Assembly: GCA_945865695.1 (NCBI GenBank)
Contig: CAMBFX010000005.1
Span: forward strand, 1 to 46,719
Direction: 5' to 3'
DNA from: Chryseobacterium gleum
Lineage (GTDB): Bacteria > Bacteroidota > Bacteroidia > Flavobacteriales_D > UBA2798
DNA length: 46,719 nucleotides
The position numbers were made by a program, and so were the translations under genes. Positions 16,440-24,697 of this stretch are shown here, piece after piece. The notes beneath the pieces are model-generated. The model searched no databases, was not told where the DNA came from, and saw only the letters and a program-made list of their open reading frames with translations. The stretch's first letter is position 1. The number at the start of each line of letters is the position of its first letter.

Positions 16440-18015
16440 CTAAGCCGGACTTTTTTGAAGTTTTTTCAGAAGTCCGGCTTTTTTTATTCTCCAAAATCCT
16501 TGATTGATGTGTGATTAGAGCAATCACCTCGTTTACTTTCGGGGTTCGATAATTGTTATTTTTTGAATCATACACCAAACCCTCCGGGAACAGGGTAGTT
16601 TGAAATTGTTGTTTCTGATAAAAATCTCCCATCTCCCATGATTTACTTAGGTTTGCAGATAATTTGCAAGCGAAATTTATCAGTTTTTTAGGGTTCGATA
16701 TTTTTTCGTTGAGTTTTTCAAATTGTTTTAAAATCAGTTCTTTTTTCTGAGACAATTCCGTAGAAAATTCTTCATAAACATCCACACTTACCTGACCAAA
16801 AGCATGGCGCTTTCTTAGGTTGTAAATCTCATCTTCCAACTGCTTCAATTTTAAAGAAAGGGATTTTTTTTCATTCGTCTTGGTTTCTGTTAAGTTCTCA
16901 AAAGTATATGCTAATTGTTTACTTAATGGCTCAACAAATTTTTCATCAATGGTATATTCTGCAAGCAATTCTTTGAACTTGTCATGCATAATTTTTACAC
17001 TTCGATTAACTTTAACCCCAAGCTTATTTACCTTGTAGTAATGCAAACCTTTTTTTCTTACCAAATAACCAGTGAAAGGAGCGCCACTCTCCGCATCTTT
17101 TACAAATACTTTTAGAGGTAAATTGTCATTGGCTTTGTTTACTTTGAAGCCAGATGAACTTGCAATATCGTTTGCTTTCAAAAATAAGGTTTCATCAATT
17201 AATGCAGGATGGTTTCCCTTAACAAGTTCACCCTTTAATAAATTGTGCGACATTAAACCGCAATAGAAAGGGTTTTTAATAATTCCGGCAAGAGTTTGTT
17301 TAGGTAAATTTAGCCCAAGTACTTTTAACTTATGAATTATCTGCTCATAGGTCATTCCGTTAGCTCTCCAGTTGAAAGCTTGTTTGATTATATCACCCTT
17401 TTCGTTAATGACTATTGTTTGGTTCGGAGTTAATTTTTCAAAGGAATAACCGGTGGGGGCATTTCCTATCCAGTCACCTCTGAGTAATTTTTCGCGCATA
17501 CCATCAATGGTTTTTTGTCTGCGCATATCATTGTCATATTTACCAAAGATGAACTGAATGTTTTGTTGAAGGGTTCCTGCGTGAGAATTGGTATCAATGG
17601 GCTGAGTAACCGCAACGATATTTATACCAAGTTTTTTTAACTCACTTGCAATATAAATTGCACTATCTCCAGTCCTACTAAAACGGTCCAAACTATAAAC
17701 CAATATGTAAACAATTTTTTCTTTACTCGCTTTTACATATTTCAGCATCCGACCAAACTCTTTACGTTCATCACTTTTAGCGCTCTCGTATGTTCCGCCA
17801 AAATACCCTTTGATAGCAAAATCATTTTTTTTAGCGTACTCGGTGCAAAACTTTTTTTGCCATTCTAAACTTTGATTGGTGTCCATTTGTTCTTTTGAAC
17901 TAACCCTTGTATAGATCACGCAATTTTGAATACCTGATTCTTTTTGCTGATCTCCTTTGCCTTTTGCAAAGTTTTTAAGCAACATTTCGTTTTTGGGATT
18001 TTGTTTTGCTTTCAT
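16405..18015 (-). CDS. Large serine recombinase (site-specific integrase)
   Basis: 536 aa. The resolvase-type catalytic domain spans about 30-175: CVIYTRVSSKEQ with the nucleophile Ser at about 39 and VYSLDRFSRTGD supplying catalytic arginines. The Recombinase domain (about 185-290, GNAPTGYSFEK, IIKNPFYCGLM) and a long coiled coil (about 375-440) follow. Such enzymes integrate and excise mobile elements. The reading frame ends inside tRNA-Leu: the terminal GLVPGVGLEPTCP is antisense tRNA sequence. A 77-aa gene overlaps its 5' end by 41 bases. ATG 18015 is used, but the internal MLLKNF is also possible. Confidence 0.9.
   Translation of the reverse strand: MKAKQNPKNEMLLKNFAKGKGDQQKESGIQNCVIYTRVSSKEQMDTNQSLEWQKKFCTEYAKKNDFAIKGYFGGTYESAKSDERKEFGRMLKYVKASKEKIVYILVYSLDRFSRTGDSAIYIASELKKLGINIVAVTQPIDTNSHAGTLQQNIQFIFGKYDNDMRRQKTIDGMREKLLRGDWIGNAPTGYSFEKLTPNQTIVINEKGDIIKQAFNWRANGMTYEQIIHKLKVLGLNLPKQTLAGIIKNPFYCGLMSHNLLKGELVKGNHPALIDETLFLKANDIASSSGFKVNKANDNLPLKVFVKDAESGAPFTGYLVRKKGLHYYKVNKLGVKVNRSVKIMHDKFKELLAEYTIDEKFVEPLSKQLAYTFENLTETKTNEKKSLSLKLKQLEDEIYNLRKRHAFGQVSVDVYEEFSTELSQKKELILKQFEKLNEKISNPKKLINFACKLSANLSKSWEMGDFYQKQQFQTTLFPEGLVYDSKNNNYRTPKVNEVIALITHQSRILENKKSRTSEKTSKKSGLVPGVGLEPTCP
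16442..16486 (+). terminator. Terminator after tRNA-Leu
   Basis: AAGCCGGACTT pairs perfectly with AAGTCCGGCTT (11 bp) and is followed by a T run. It starts three bases after the tRNA and lies inside the 3' end of the recombinase reading frame. Confidence 0.85.
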
Positions 18016-18208
18016 ATTCTACCTCGTTTGAATGTTGTATTGAGTTTTTGCTTTTCATGAAAAGTTCATAAAATAATACTGAGAGTTTTTCTAAAGAAGA
18101 TATTGTTTCTTCCGCTTGCTCATCTGTATAATTTTCAAAGCCTTTGCAGTTTTTTAATTCATCAATAGTTAGTCGTTTTCTTTTATGTTTTTTGTTTTGA
18201 TTAGACAT
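17975..18208 (-). CDS. Small charged protein upstream of the recombinase
   Basis: 77 aa, highly basic at the N terminus (NKKHKRKRLTIDEL), with a central helical segment (EQAEETISSLEKLSVLFYELFM). I do not recognise a family. It overlaps the recombinase start by 41 bases, so it is probably cotranscribed. It may be a recombination directionality factor or regulator, but that is inference from position only. Confidence 0.5.
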   Translation of the reverse strand: MSNQNKKHKRKRLTIDELKNCKGFENYTDEQAEETISSLEKLSVLFYELFMKSKNSIQHSNEVEYESKTKSQKRNVA

Positions 18209-18287
18209 TTAAATAGATACTTTGCTTTCGTCTGTAATGTGCAGTATGATAGCATTGTTCTTGTTTTATGTTCTGTGGTGTGCAGTA

Positions 18288-19295
18288 TCATTTATTTAAT
18301 TTTTTAGTGCTGATAGTATTAATTATTAGGTCTCCTTTTTTTGTTTTTGTGTAGGTAATTTTGCAGTTGGGTGCAAAAAGAACGTGCTTAACAAAATTCT
18401 TTACTTCAGATTCCTTAATCTTCTTCTCTTTTTCAGTTTTAATAATTTTGGTGTCGGTGCCTTTGTCGTAATTAATGGTAATGTTTTTATACTCTTTGTT
18501 TCTTAGTTCCCGTAATATCGCCAGTTCTTCATTGTTTAATAAGGCAAAAGCTAGCTCCCGTTCTTCTTTTTCTTCTGCTGAAATAAAATCCATAATGTAT
18601 TTACTAAGTGATATGTATATGTGCGGTCTTCTTATTGTTTCATTTAATACATCTTCTTTCTTCACATCTGGATGCCATTTATCAAACATTACAATCATGT
18701 TCCAATTAAACGGAAGACATTCGCCACCTTCAAAAAAACCAATACCCACTTCCATATTTTTATTGGCAATTGCATCAAATATTAATAACTCTAGTCTTTG
18801 TTTACGCTCAGTAAACATGGCACTCATTTTTTTTAGAATAAGGGGGCTAATCAACATCTCTCCCATTACTTCTTTCATTTCGACTGATAATGTTTCCTTA
18901 GCGAAAAACTCTGTAAGGTGTTTGGCAATATCGGGGTTGCCCTTTGGAATGTTCACATTGGGATCCAATTCAACGGTTTCAAATAAAAAATCTCGTGCCT
19001 TTTTTATATCTGAATAGGGATAGCCTAAATTTCGTAATGAAACAACCATTTTCATCCATATAAACTGAATGAAATCCAGCTTTACCCATTCACGCTTCCC
19101 GTCAGACTTGTTTTCTTTTTCGGTAGGGGGTGTTATCTCCAGTTCCTTCCACTGCTGATAGTTCCTTGCAGACAAGCCAAGGTCTCGCGCCAAAAACTGC
19201 TTTTTGCTTAATACGGAATACTGCTTAAAGTACTCCCCGAAGTCGGCTTGTGAAAGTTGCTTTAATAAAGTGTCGGTTAGTTCTGTTTTGGTCAT
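18288..19295 (-). CDS. MerR-like HTH regulatory protein of the mobile element
   Basis: 335 aa from the ATG at 19295. The start at 19331 is rejected because a TATATTTG -7 box (19310-19317) lies between the two. Residues about 35-105 (SKKQFLARDLGLSARNYQQW, then FIWMKMVVSLRNLGYPYSDI) resemble a MerR-type winged helix that reads helix-turn-helix then LRxLGxSxxxI. The rest is helical with no recognised domain. It is divergent from the zinc-finger gene at 19394, so the 98-base gap is probably its operator region. Confidence 0.55.
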   Translation of the reverse strand: MTKTELTDTLLKQLSQADFGEYFKQYSVLSKKQFLARDLGLSARNYQQWKELEITPPTEKENKSDGKREWVKLDFIQFIWMKMVVSLRNLGYPYSDIKKARDFLFETVELDPNVNIPKGNPDIAKHLTEFFAKETLSVEMKEVMGEMLISPLILKKMSAMFTERKQRLELLIFDAIANKNMEVGIGFFEGGECLPFNWNMIVMFDKWHPDVKKEDVLNETIRRPHIYISLSKYIMDFISAEEKEERELAFALLNNEELAILRELRNKEYKNITINYDKGTDTKIIKTEKEKKIKESEVKNFVKHVLFAPNCKITYTKTKKGDLIINTISTKKLNK

Positions 19296-19309
19296 GGTAT
19301 TTATTTCTA

Positions 19310-19317
19310 CAAATATA
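19310..19317 (-). promoter_or_regulatory. -7 box (TATATTTG) of the MerR-like gene
   Basis: An exact TAnnTTTG match 14 bases before ATG 19295. It decides the start codon. No clear -33 TTTG was found. Confidence 0.45.
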
Positions 19318-19355
19318 GAATATTTATACATATTTAGGTATTAAATATTTTTAAC

Positions 19356-19363
19356 TATATTTG
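19356..19363 (+). promoter_or_regulatory. -7 box (TATATTTG) of the zinc-finger gene
   Basis: An exact TAnnTTTG match 30 bases before ATG 19394, facing away from the MerR-like gene. Confidence 0.45.
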
Positions 19364-19389
19364 GTGTATAAATGTACAACAAATTGACG

Positions 19390-20022
19390 ACCTATGCCAG
19401 CACTAAACAAAGATAATTTCACGCATAACGCAAAAATCACGGAATTTTCATGTGAGTATTGCGAAACCCCTGCGTTTGCCCATAATAAAAACGCAAAATT
19501 CTGCTCTGACCTTTGCAGACACAACGCCTATATTGATCGCAAAGAAATTAAGAAATTAGCAAAACGTGAAAATGATGTGAATATCACGGAAAAATCACAT
19601 GAAAATCTCGTTCCAAACTTTTTTGTTAAGCCAAAGCCAGTTGGTACAAAAATTATTGGCGTTCATTTTGTAGAGTACCATTTTAGAAAAATGGGTATAA
19701 AAATTACCTTAAAGCGCATAAGGGGTATTGAAATTGGCGGGGCAATTAAGTTAAATGAATTTGAAATAGCTAGACTTAATAAAAAGGCCTGGATGGTTTC
19801 AAAACTAAGCTAACACCGCCAAAATAACGAAGCGCATTTTCACAGGTAAGTTGGCACTTTTTATATAGTTTGGTTTTGCAGAACTAACTATATAAATAAA
19901 AGTAATTATTTTTTTGGTAAATCGGTTTTCGGACAGCTGATTTTAAAAAAATTACTTACGTGATTTTTGATCGTCTTAGCAAAAATCAAGTAGACTTGAA
20001 TCATTTGCACGCTGGCATAGGT
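19390..20022. repeat. 12-bp inverted repeat enclosing the zinc-finger gene
   Basis: ACCTATGCCAGC (19390-19401) and GCTGGCATAGGT (20011-20022) are exact inverted copies about 610 bases apart, enclosing the whole gene. Confidence 0.6.
19394..19813 (+). CDS. Small zinc-finger protein of the mobile element
   Basis: 139 aa. The N terminus has a C-x2-C ... C-x3-C zinc ribbon (CEYCETPAFAHNKNAKFCSDLC) followed by a basic helix, and the C-terminal half is basic (KITLKRIRGIEIGGAIKLNE). DNA binding is likely; the exact role is unknown. It is divergent from the MerR-like gene. Its first codons lie within ACCTATGCCAGC, which has a perfect inverted copy at 20011-20022. Confidence 0.6.
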   Translation: MPALNKDNFTHNAKITEFSCEYCETPAFAHNKNAKFCSDLCRHNAYIDRKEIKKLAKRENDVNITEKSHENLVPNFFVKPKPVGTKIIGVHFVEYHFRKMGIKITLKRIRGIEIGGAIKLNEFEIARLNKKAWMVSKLS

Positions 20023-20261
20023 TGTTATTTATATTCTTAGATCTCAATTAAGAGTTTGAAATTATGTTTCCAGCGTTAAAAGCATCTAAATATGACCCCC
20101 CACCATTCGAAAAGAAACGTCTGAAATATAATGAGTATTCGCCCCACGCATACTCCCTTCTATATACAGAAATTTCATAATTACCATTATGAATAGCATT
20201 CACAAAATGTAGGTTATGTTCTAATTCCATGTAATTCATGACTAATTCAAATTTACTTTTC
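19814..20261. other. Intergenic region with two perfect hairpins
   Basis: No convincing gene. TTATATAGTT/AACTATATAA (19861-19894, 10 bp) and TGATTTTTG/CAAAAATCA (19961-19988, 9 bp) are perfect inverted repeats. The 63-aa ORF 20048-20239 has no recognised features. Confidence 0.5.
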
Positions 20262-20372
20262 CCATGTAGCAGTATTCGTGGTCAGCGATCTGTCCACCAG
20301 GACGGAATGTTGAACGCGAGCGGCGACCTACCACATTGCAGGACTACTGCTATAAGGCATAGCGGCTGTTAT
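20262..20372. other. GC-rich structured patch (possible recombination site or RNA)
   Basis: About 110 bases with much higher GC than their surroundings. AGCAGTA pairs with TACTGCT, GTGGT with ACCAC inside it, TCTGTCC with GGACGGA (ACCA loop) inside that, and GCATA with TATGC at the right. It resembles a folded attC-like or REP-like site, but the paired 7-bp R boxes of an attC were not found. Confidence 0.4.
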
Positions 20373-20393
20373 GCACTGGCAATCATTTGGGTT

Positions 20394-21278
20394 TTAATTA
20401 CATTTTTTTTCAATAGAATAAACATTATCATATTGTAATAATTTTTCATTAAACTTGAAATCTTCTCTTGTATATGTTTCACTTCCATGGTCACCACAAT
20501 CATACTCAATTGAAAAATAACCACCCAAAGGGTGAAATCGACCATACCAATAATACTTTTTACCGTTATTAAAAATAGGATAGCCTAAAACTTTATCATT
20601 TCCCTCATTATAACCAATAATCATATAATCTGCAAAGCCACAACCAATATTATTAAATTGTAATTGAAATTCATTTTTCTTTCCATCACCTGTATAATCG
20701 ACCAAATTAATTAAATCTACTATTTCTAAAGTATTATTTGACTTTTGTTCTTTAATTGATGTTTTATTGTAATGATAATTTATATTGTAGGGTGTATTAT
20801 AAAGACATAAAAATATTGGTTCATTATCAAAACCTTTAGGTATCTCATATGTTGAAGTAATTTCACCTGCTTTATAAACAAAAGCAAAATACTTACCTTT
20901 CAGAGATTGTCCATTAATTTCAGATATACAATCAGAGAAATAGCCTGTTGAACTATCTTCTACACGATAATCAACTGGAGGAATAATAGGTTTTGTTGTT
21001 TCATTAAAATTTGTAACATATAAGCCAATATATATATCCTCTTTTACATCAGTTAGTTTTTTGTATTCTCTTAAATATGAACCTTTAGGCAATTTCGATT
21101 TAATGTTTTCAGTTATATTTTGTTCTATTTTAGAAATAGGAATCAGTTCTTTTTTATTTTGATTAGCATTATTATTACATGATAATGAAAAAAAAAGAAA
21201 AATAATAATTTTAATTACAAATAAAGAATAACATTTTGAAATTGATATTTTTTTAAAATTAGCGATATGTTTTATCAT
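20394..21278 (-). CDS. Hypothetical lipoprotein
   Basis: 294 aa. The N terminus (FVIKIIIFLFFSLSC) fits a lipoprotein signal with the acylated Cys at about residue 34, followed by an Asn-rich linker. The mature part contains DLINLVDYTGDGKKNEFQLQFN, an acidic calcium-loop-like segment resembling VCBS/FG-GAP repeats, and an aromatic, Gly-rich end. The function is unknown. It is a single gene between the structured patch and the IS3 element, and AT-rich. Confidence 0.6.
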   Translation of the reverse strand: MIKHIANFKKISISKCYSLFVIKIIIFLFFSLSCNNNANQNKKELIPISKIEQNITENIKSKLPKGSYLREYKKLTDVKEDIYIGLYVTNFNETTKPIIPPVDYRVEDSSTGYFSDCISEINGQSLKGKYFAFVYKAGEITSTYEIPKGFDNEPIFLCLYNTPYNINYHYNKTSIKEQKSNNTLEIVDLINLVDYTGDGKKNEFQLQFNNIGCGFADYMIIGYNEGNDKVLGYPIFNNGKKYYWYGRFHPLGGYFSIEYDCGDHGSETYTREDFKFNEKLLQYDNVYSIEKKCN

Positions 21279-21402
21279 AATATATTTTTCCTGAATTATT
21301 ATTGTATGTCTTCAAACTAATTTGGACTTTTGCTTAGAGAGTATTTCCTGTTAATTCAAAACTAAGTTATTTTTTTGATTTTTCTGTTGCTTTTTAATCA
21401 TT

Positions 21403-22407
21403 TTAATTGATTTTAATTATTTGATTGAGCGCTTCGCGGTTCATTTTTTCATAGTTTTTCTTCCTTTTTTTAAGTGATTTTTGCTTGATTTTTTCTATCT
21501 CGTTTAAAATAAAATCTCCTCTTCCATAATAAACATCTGCTGGTGTTAAATTTTTCAAGGATTCGTGATATCTTTCATTGTTGTATGTGTTTACAAAGAT
21601 TTCCAATGCTCTTACTAATTCTTCTGGGTAGTAATAATTATCCAGTTTAACAACGTTTTTCATTGTGCGATGATATCTTTCGATTTTCCGCTGTGTTTGT
21701 GGATGCATGGGCCTTCCATGAACTTGATCCATATCGTAATTTTCTTTTAAATAATTTTTAAGTTCAGAAGCAATGTAACAAGAGCCATTATCGGATAAAA
21801 GTCTAGGGCGTTGTTTACTCTTGATTTTAGCTTTAACAATTGCTCTGGCAATGGTTCTTTTTACATCTTGCACCTTCATACCTTCACAGAGTTCCCAGTG
21901 AACAATATATCGACTGTAATCATCCAAAACGTTGCTCAAATAATACCAACCCCAGCCAAGAATTTTAAAGTACGTAAAATCGGTTTGCCAAATCTGATGA
22001 ACAAAGCCCGTTTTATTTGTAAATTCATCTACTGCTGACATTAAAATGTGTGATGGCTCAGTTATCAACCCTCGAGCTTTTAATATTCTGTAAACGCTCG
22101 ATTCTGATATAAATATTTGTTGTTCGTCAGTTAATTTGTAAGCAAGTTCCCTCGATGATAAATGTGGATAATCTAAAGCTAATTCTACAATCAAATTCTT
22201 TTCTTCTTGTGGAATACTGTTCCATTGCTTATTTGAGGTTCTTTTTGATGGAGCTAAGCCACCGATTCCTTCCTCAGAATAAACTTTATACCAATTGTAA
22301 AATGTGCTCTTTTTTAAGCCTATTTCTTTTAAGGTTTTATTTACTCCGATTTCTGAACGAACAACAATATCTATTATCTCTTGTTTTTCGGATGCTGAAT
22401 ATCGCAT
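21403..22407 (-). CDS. IS3-family transposase OrfB (DDE integrase)
   Basis: 334 aa. It has an N-terminal helix-turn-helix (about 15-40), an HTH_21-like linker (YPHLSSRELAYKL) and an rve integrase core with catalytic residues in IWQTDFTYF (D), LLSDNGSCYI (D) and RKIERYHRTMK (E). It cuts and joins the IS ends. The open frame extends upstream of the ATG through the A-tract of orfA without a stop, so it may also be made as a fusion. Confidence 0.95.
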   Translation of the reverse strand: MRYSASEKQEIIDIVVRSEIGVNKTLKEIGLKKSTFYNWYKVYSEEGIGGLAPSKRTSNKQWNSIPQEEKNLIVELALDYPHLSSRELAYKLTDEQQIFISESSVYRILKARGLITEPSHILMSAVDEFTNKTGFVHQIWQTDFTYFKILGWGWYYLSNVLDDYSRYIVHWELCEGMKVQDVKRTIARAIVKAKIKSKQRPRLLSDNGSCYIASELKNYLKENYDMDQVHGRPMHPQTQRKIERYHRTMKNVVKLDNYYYPEELVRALEIFVNTYNNERYHESLKNLTPADVYYGRGDFILNEIEKIKQKSLKKRKKNYEKMNREALNQIIKIN

Positions 22408-22441
22408 AGACTTCTTGTACTTTTCGCTTACTCCAGAAGAC

Positions 22442-22780
22442 CTAAGCTTTTTTTTTAATGTCGTATCTTAAAACAAGATTAGCTACCGTTTCCTTTAACT
22501 TTAGATTCTCTTTCCTAAATTCTGTAACTTCATCACTCGTGGCTTTCCTGGTAGTATCACCATATAACTGTTTCTTTCCAGCTTCAAGAAACTCTTTATT
22601 CCACTTATAAAATTGAGATTCCTGAATCGAGTACTTTCTGCAAAACTCTGCAACTGAAGTCTCGGCCCTCAAGGCTTCCATTACAATATTGATTTTCTGC
22701 TCTGAACTAAATGTTCTTCGAGTTTTTCTACGAATCTCTTTGATGAAATTCTCCGTGGTTTTCTTTTTGTACGTTCCCAT
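22442..22780 (-). CDS. IS3-family OrfA (transposase DNA-binding subunit)
   Basis: 112 aa. An HTH_Tnp_1-type helix-turn-helix (about 22-60: RTFSSEQKINIVMEALRAETSVAEFCRKYSI) is followed by a leucine-zipper-like coil (EFRKENLKLKETVANLVLRY). It ends at a run of nine A followed by GCTTAG. The OrfB frame relative to OrfA is +1 (or -2), not the usual -1, so either a slippage event on the A run or independent OrfB translation is needed. Confidence 0.9.
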   Translation of the reverse strand: MGTYKKKTTENFIKEIRRKTRRTFSSEQKINIVMEALRAETSVAEFCRKYSIQESQFYKWNKEFLEAGKKQLYGDTTRKATSDEVTEFRKENLKLKETVANLVLRYDIKKKA

Positions 22781-23090
22781 GTTTGTTAAATTTATTAATT
22801 TATTACAAACACTCCCTAAATAATCATTATATTTAGTCCACTTTATGCTGAAGATTTACAGTCGAAGCAAACACAGCAAGGTGATATTATTTTTAATAAA
22901 GAGAAAGCTCTAGTCATAATTAAATCATCTTTAAACCTAATTAAGACTAGTTGATGTCAAACTTTAAATATATTTATGGAATTCTTTATAGATATTCCAA
23001 ATCTATATAAAAGCTTGTCATTAAAAATGTGAATTGAAAGTTCTATTTTATCAAATTCCATTATCTTCTTATTTATTCTAATTTCCCTGC

Positions 23091-23230
23091 AAGTATTCAA
23101 ACTAATTTGGAATTTTGCTTGGAGTGTTTTCTGTTGATTCAAAACTAAGTTATTTTTTCATAGCTTTCCTTCCTTTTTTTAATTGATTTTTGTTTGATTT
23201 TTTCTCTTTCTTTTAATGTAAATTCCTGTA
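23091..23230 (-). mobile_element. Left-end relic of a related IS3 element
   Basis: TATTCAAACTAATTTGGA and the following TTCAAAACTAAGTTATTTTTT closely match 21307-21380 of the intact IS. 23157-23230 matches the 3' end of orfB (cttccttttttt, gattttttct). The rest of the element is absent here. Confidence 0.75.
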
Positions 23231-23745
23231 TCCAATTACATAAAATTAATTCAAATGATTTTGAAACGGACTATTATAATGTGAAATGGCATATAAAACT
23301 TTATCTGGAATATGATCTTCTAAGGTCATATGACTTTTTAAAGCCATGAACACATCTCGACTACTCATTTCTTTGAAAAATATTCTCGAGTAAGGTTTAG
23401 GAGACCTATATTTATTTTGTTTAGTAAAATCTAGATGTGAAGTAACGCCAGCTATGAAAATCTTTTGAGACTGAAAAAAGACTTTATTTTGTATTTTAAT
23501 TCTAAAGCAACTTTGCTGAACCTACGATACAAGAATTCCATTATATGTTTGATTAAAAACTCAAAATCCTACTATTAATATTCATTAAACTTTCAAATCT
23601 TTGAAAATCATCTAAAAAGTTCGATAAATCCAACCCGTAGGGCCCACTCCTGCAAAACGTTTGAGTTCACCCGTTTCCTTTTCAGTTAAATTAGTATATT
23701 TATAATAAATACAAACTAAAGGCAAACCGTTATGGTAATGTTTAA
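23231..23745. other. Region with one start-less ORF remnant
   Basis: On the minus strand about 88 codons (stop at 23246-23248) are open (KIFIAGVTSHLDFTKQNKY ... LEDHIPDKVLYAISHY), but no start codon lies at the front and I do not recognise the family. It could be the end of a gene cut by the IS relic. Nothing else was seen. Confidence 0.3.
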
Positions 23746-24261
23746 TTATTTTAACCATATTTCTTTTTCTGGGTTTTCAATTATTTTAATACCGGCTTGT
23801 TTATAAGCTTCGGTGGGGTTAGGTCTATTGGCTCGATGACCATTATTTACTAAAACATCGTCTTCTGACTTTAATACCCAAACAACTTTTAATTTATCTA
23901 GAGCATATTCAAAGCGGGATGGATCATTTTTCATTGATAACATTTCTTTGACAATAATATTTACGGGATTGAAGTGTTCTAAAATGAATTTTTCATCATC
24001 ATTTGGATTATTTTTTTTTATTTGTTTTTCTATTTTATTTCTATCCTTTTCGCCAAGTCTAAAGATGTCAATATTGCTTTCTTTAGCTCTTTCAAACGCT
24101 CTTTCACTTGAGTCAGGCGGTATCAAATGGCTAGCAACTCTTAAACACCTATCCATAAGATGAATCAGCATTTTATTTTTAGTCTTTGTAAATTCATTAT
24201 CATTGTTACTTTTGATGTAATGCTTTGTAATTTCTTCTAATATTGATGAAAATTCATTCAT
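23746..24261 (-). CDS. Hypothetical protein
   Basis: 171 aa, charged and helical, with Lys- and Asn-rich stretches. It begins MNEFSSILEEITKHYIKSNN and ends PTEAYKQAGIKIIENPEKEIW. No signal peptide, membrane helix or known motif was found. It lies within the segment bounded by the IS3 relics, 24 bases downstream of the DUF1566-like gene, so the two may be cotranscribed. Confidence 0.5.
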   Translation of the reverse strand: MNEFSSILEEITKHYIKSNNDNEFTKTKNKMLIHLMDRCLRVASHLIPPDSSERAFERAKESNIDIFRLGEKDRNKIEKQIKKNNPNDDEKFILEHFNPVNIIVKEMLSMKNDPSRFEYALDKLKVVWVLKSEDDVLVNNGHRANRPNPTEAYKQAGIKIIENPEKEIWLK

Positions 24262-24285
24262 AGTTATCTGTATTAAATTCGGTTT

Positions 24286-24612
24286 TTATAAATCTCTTAC
24301 AAGTCTTACTTTAAATTCAAATTGATGGTATCTACCCATCATGTGGTAACCTGTGTGAGGGGAACCAACCTTAAAATTAAAAGAGCAAGGAATATTCTCA
24401 ATTATAGCTGCCCAATAACTTTCTTCCATAAAATTACCCTGTCCTTTTTTGTGTAATTCATTATATATTGTGTCAAATTCCTCAGTTGTCGGCAATCTCC
24501 AACCACCCGAAGTGTTTTGACACAATGATAAAGCCAGGTTTAAGTTTACACTTTTTTCGTGGTCAGCCTCTTTCAACTCAAGAGTTTTGCCATTTTTTAA
24601 TAATATTTTCAT
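24286..24612 (-). CDS. DUF1566/Lcl-C-like domain protein
   Basis: 108 aa from the internal ATG at 24612 (MKILLKNGKTLELKEADHEK); the ORF start at 24639 is possible but adds only MVKFIKTKT. GGWRLPTTEEF, then ESYWAAI and a final FEFKVRLVRDL are the conserved blocks of Lcl_C/DUF1566 domains. These occur in secreted or phage-tail-like proteins, often with a C-type-lectin or FGE-like fold. No signal peptide is present. The role is unknown. Confidence 0.6.
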   Translation of the reverse strand: MKILLKNGKTLELKEADHEKSVNLNLALSLCQNTSGGWRLPTTEEFDTIYNELHKKGQGNFMEESYWAAIIENIPCSFNFKVGSPHTGYHMMGRYHQFEFKVRLVRDL

Positions 24613-24697
24613 TGTTTTAGTTTTTATAAACTTTACCATAACGATTTGTATGTCGTCGATGTTACCTTGTGTTGTTCCTCATGTGCGTAGGGAGGGA

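Larger units (their letters stand above)
21303..22860 (-). mobile_element. IS3-family insertion sequence, apparently complete
   Basis: The 1,558-bp element is bounded by imperfect terminal inverted repeats of about 26 bp: left TGTATGTCTTCAAACTAA..., right (read inward) TGTAAATCTTCAGCATAA.... They share TGTA, TCTTCA, TAA and TGGACT at the same spacing. It encodes OrfA and OrfB on the minus strand. No 3-4 bp target duplication is seen (TAT left, GTC right), so flanks may have been rearranged. Relics of related copies lie at 23091-23230 and 26983-27065. Confidence 0.85.

Noticed and set aside
18475-19017. 180-aa ORF opposite the MerR-like gene
   Set aside because: Shadow frame with Ser-rich composition and no homology.
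20262-20372. Integron attC site
   Set aside because: The region folds well, but the paired R boxes (GTTRRRY/RYYYAAC type) were not found, so it is kept only as a structured patch.
21303-22860. Target site duplication of the IS3 element
   Set aside because: Flanking triplets TAT and GTC differ, so no duplication is claimed.
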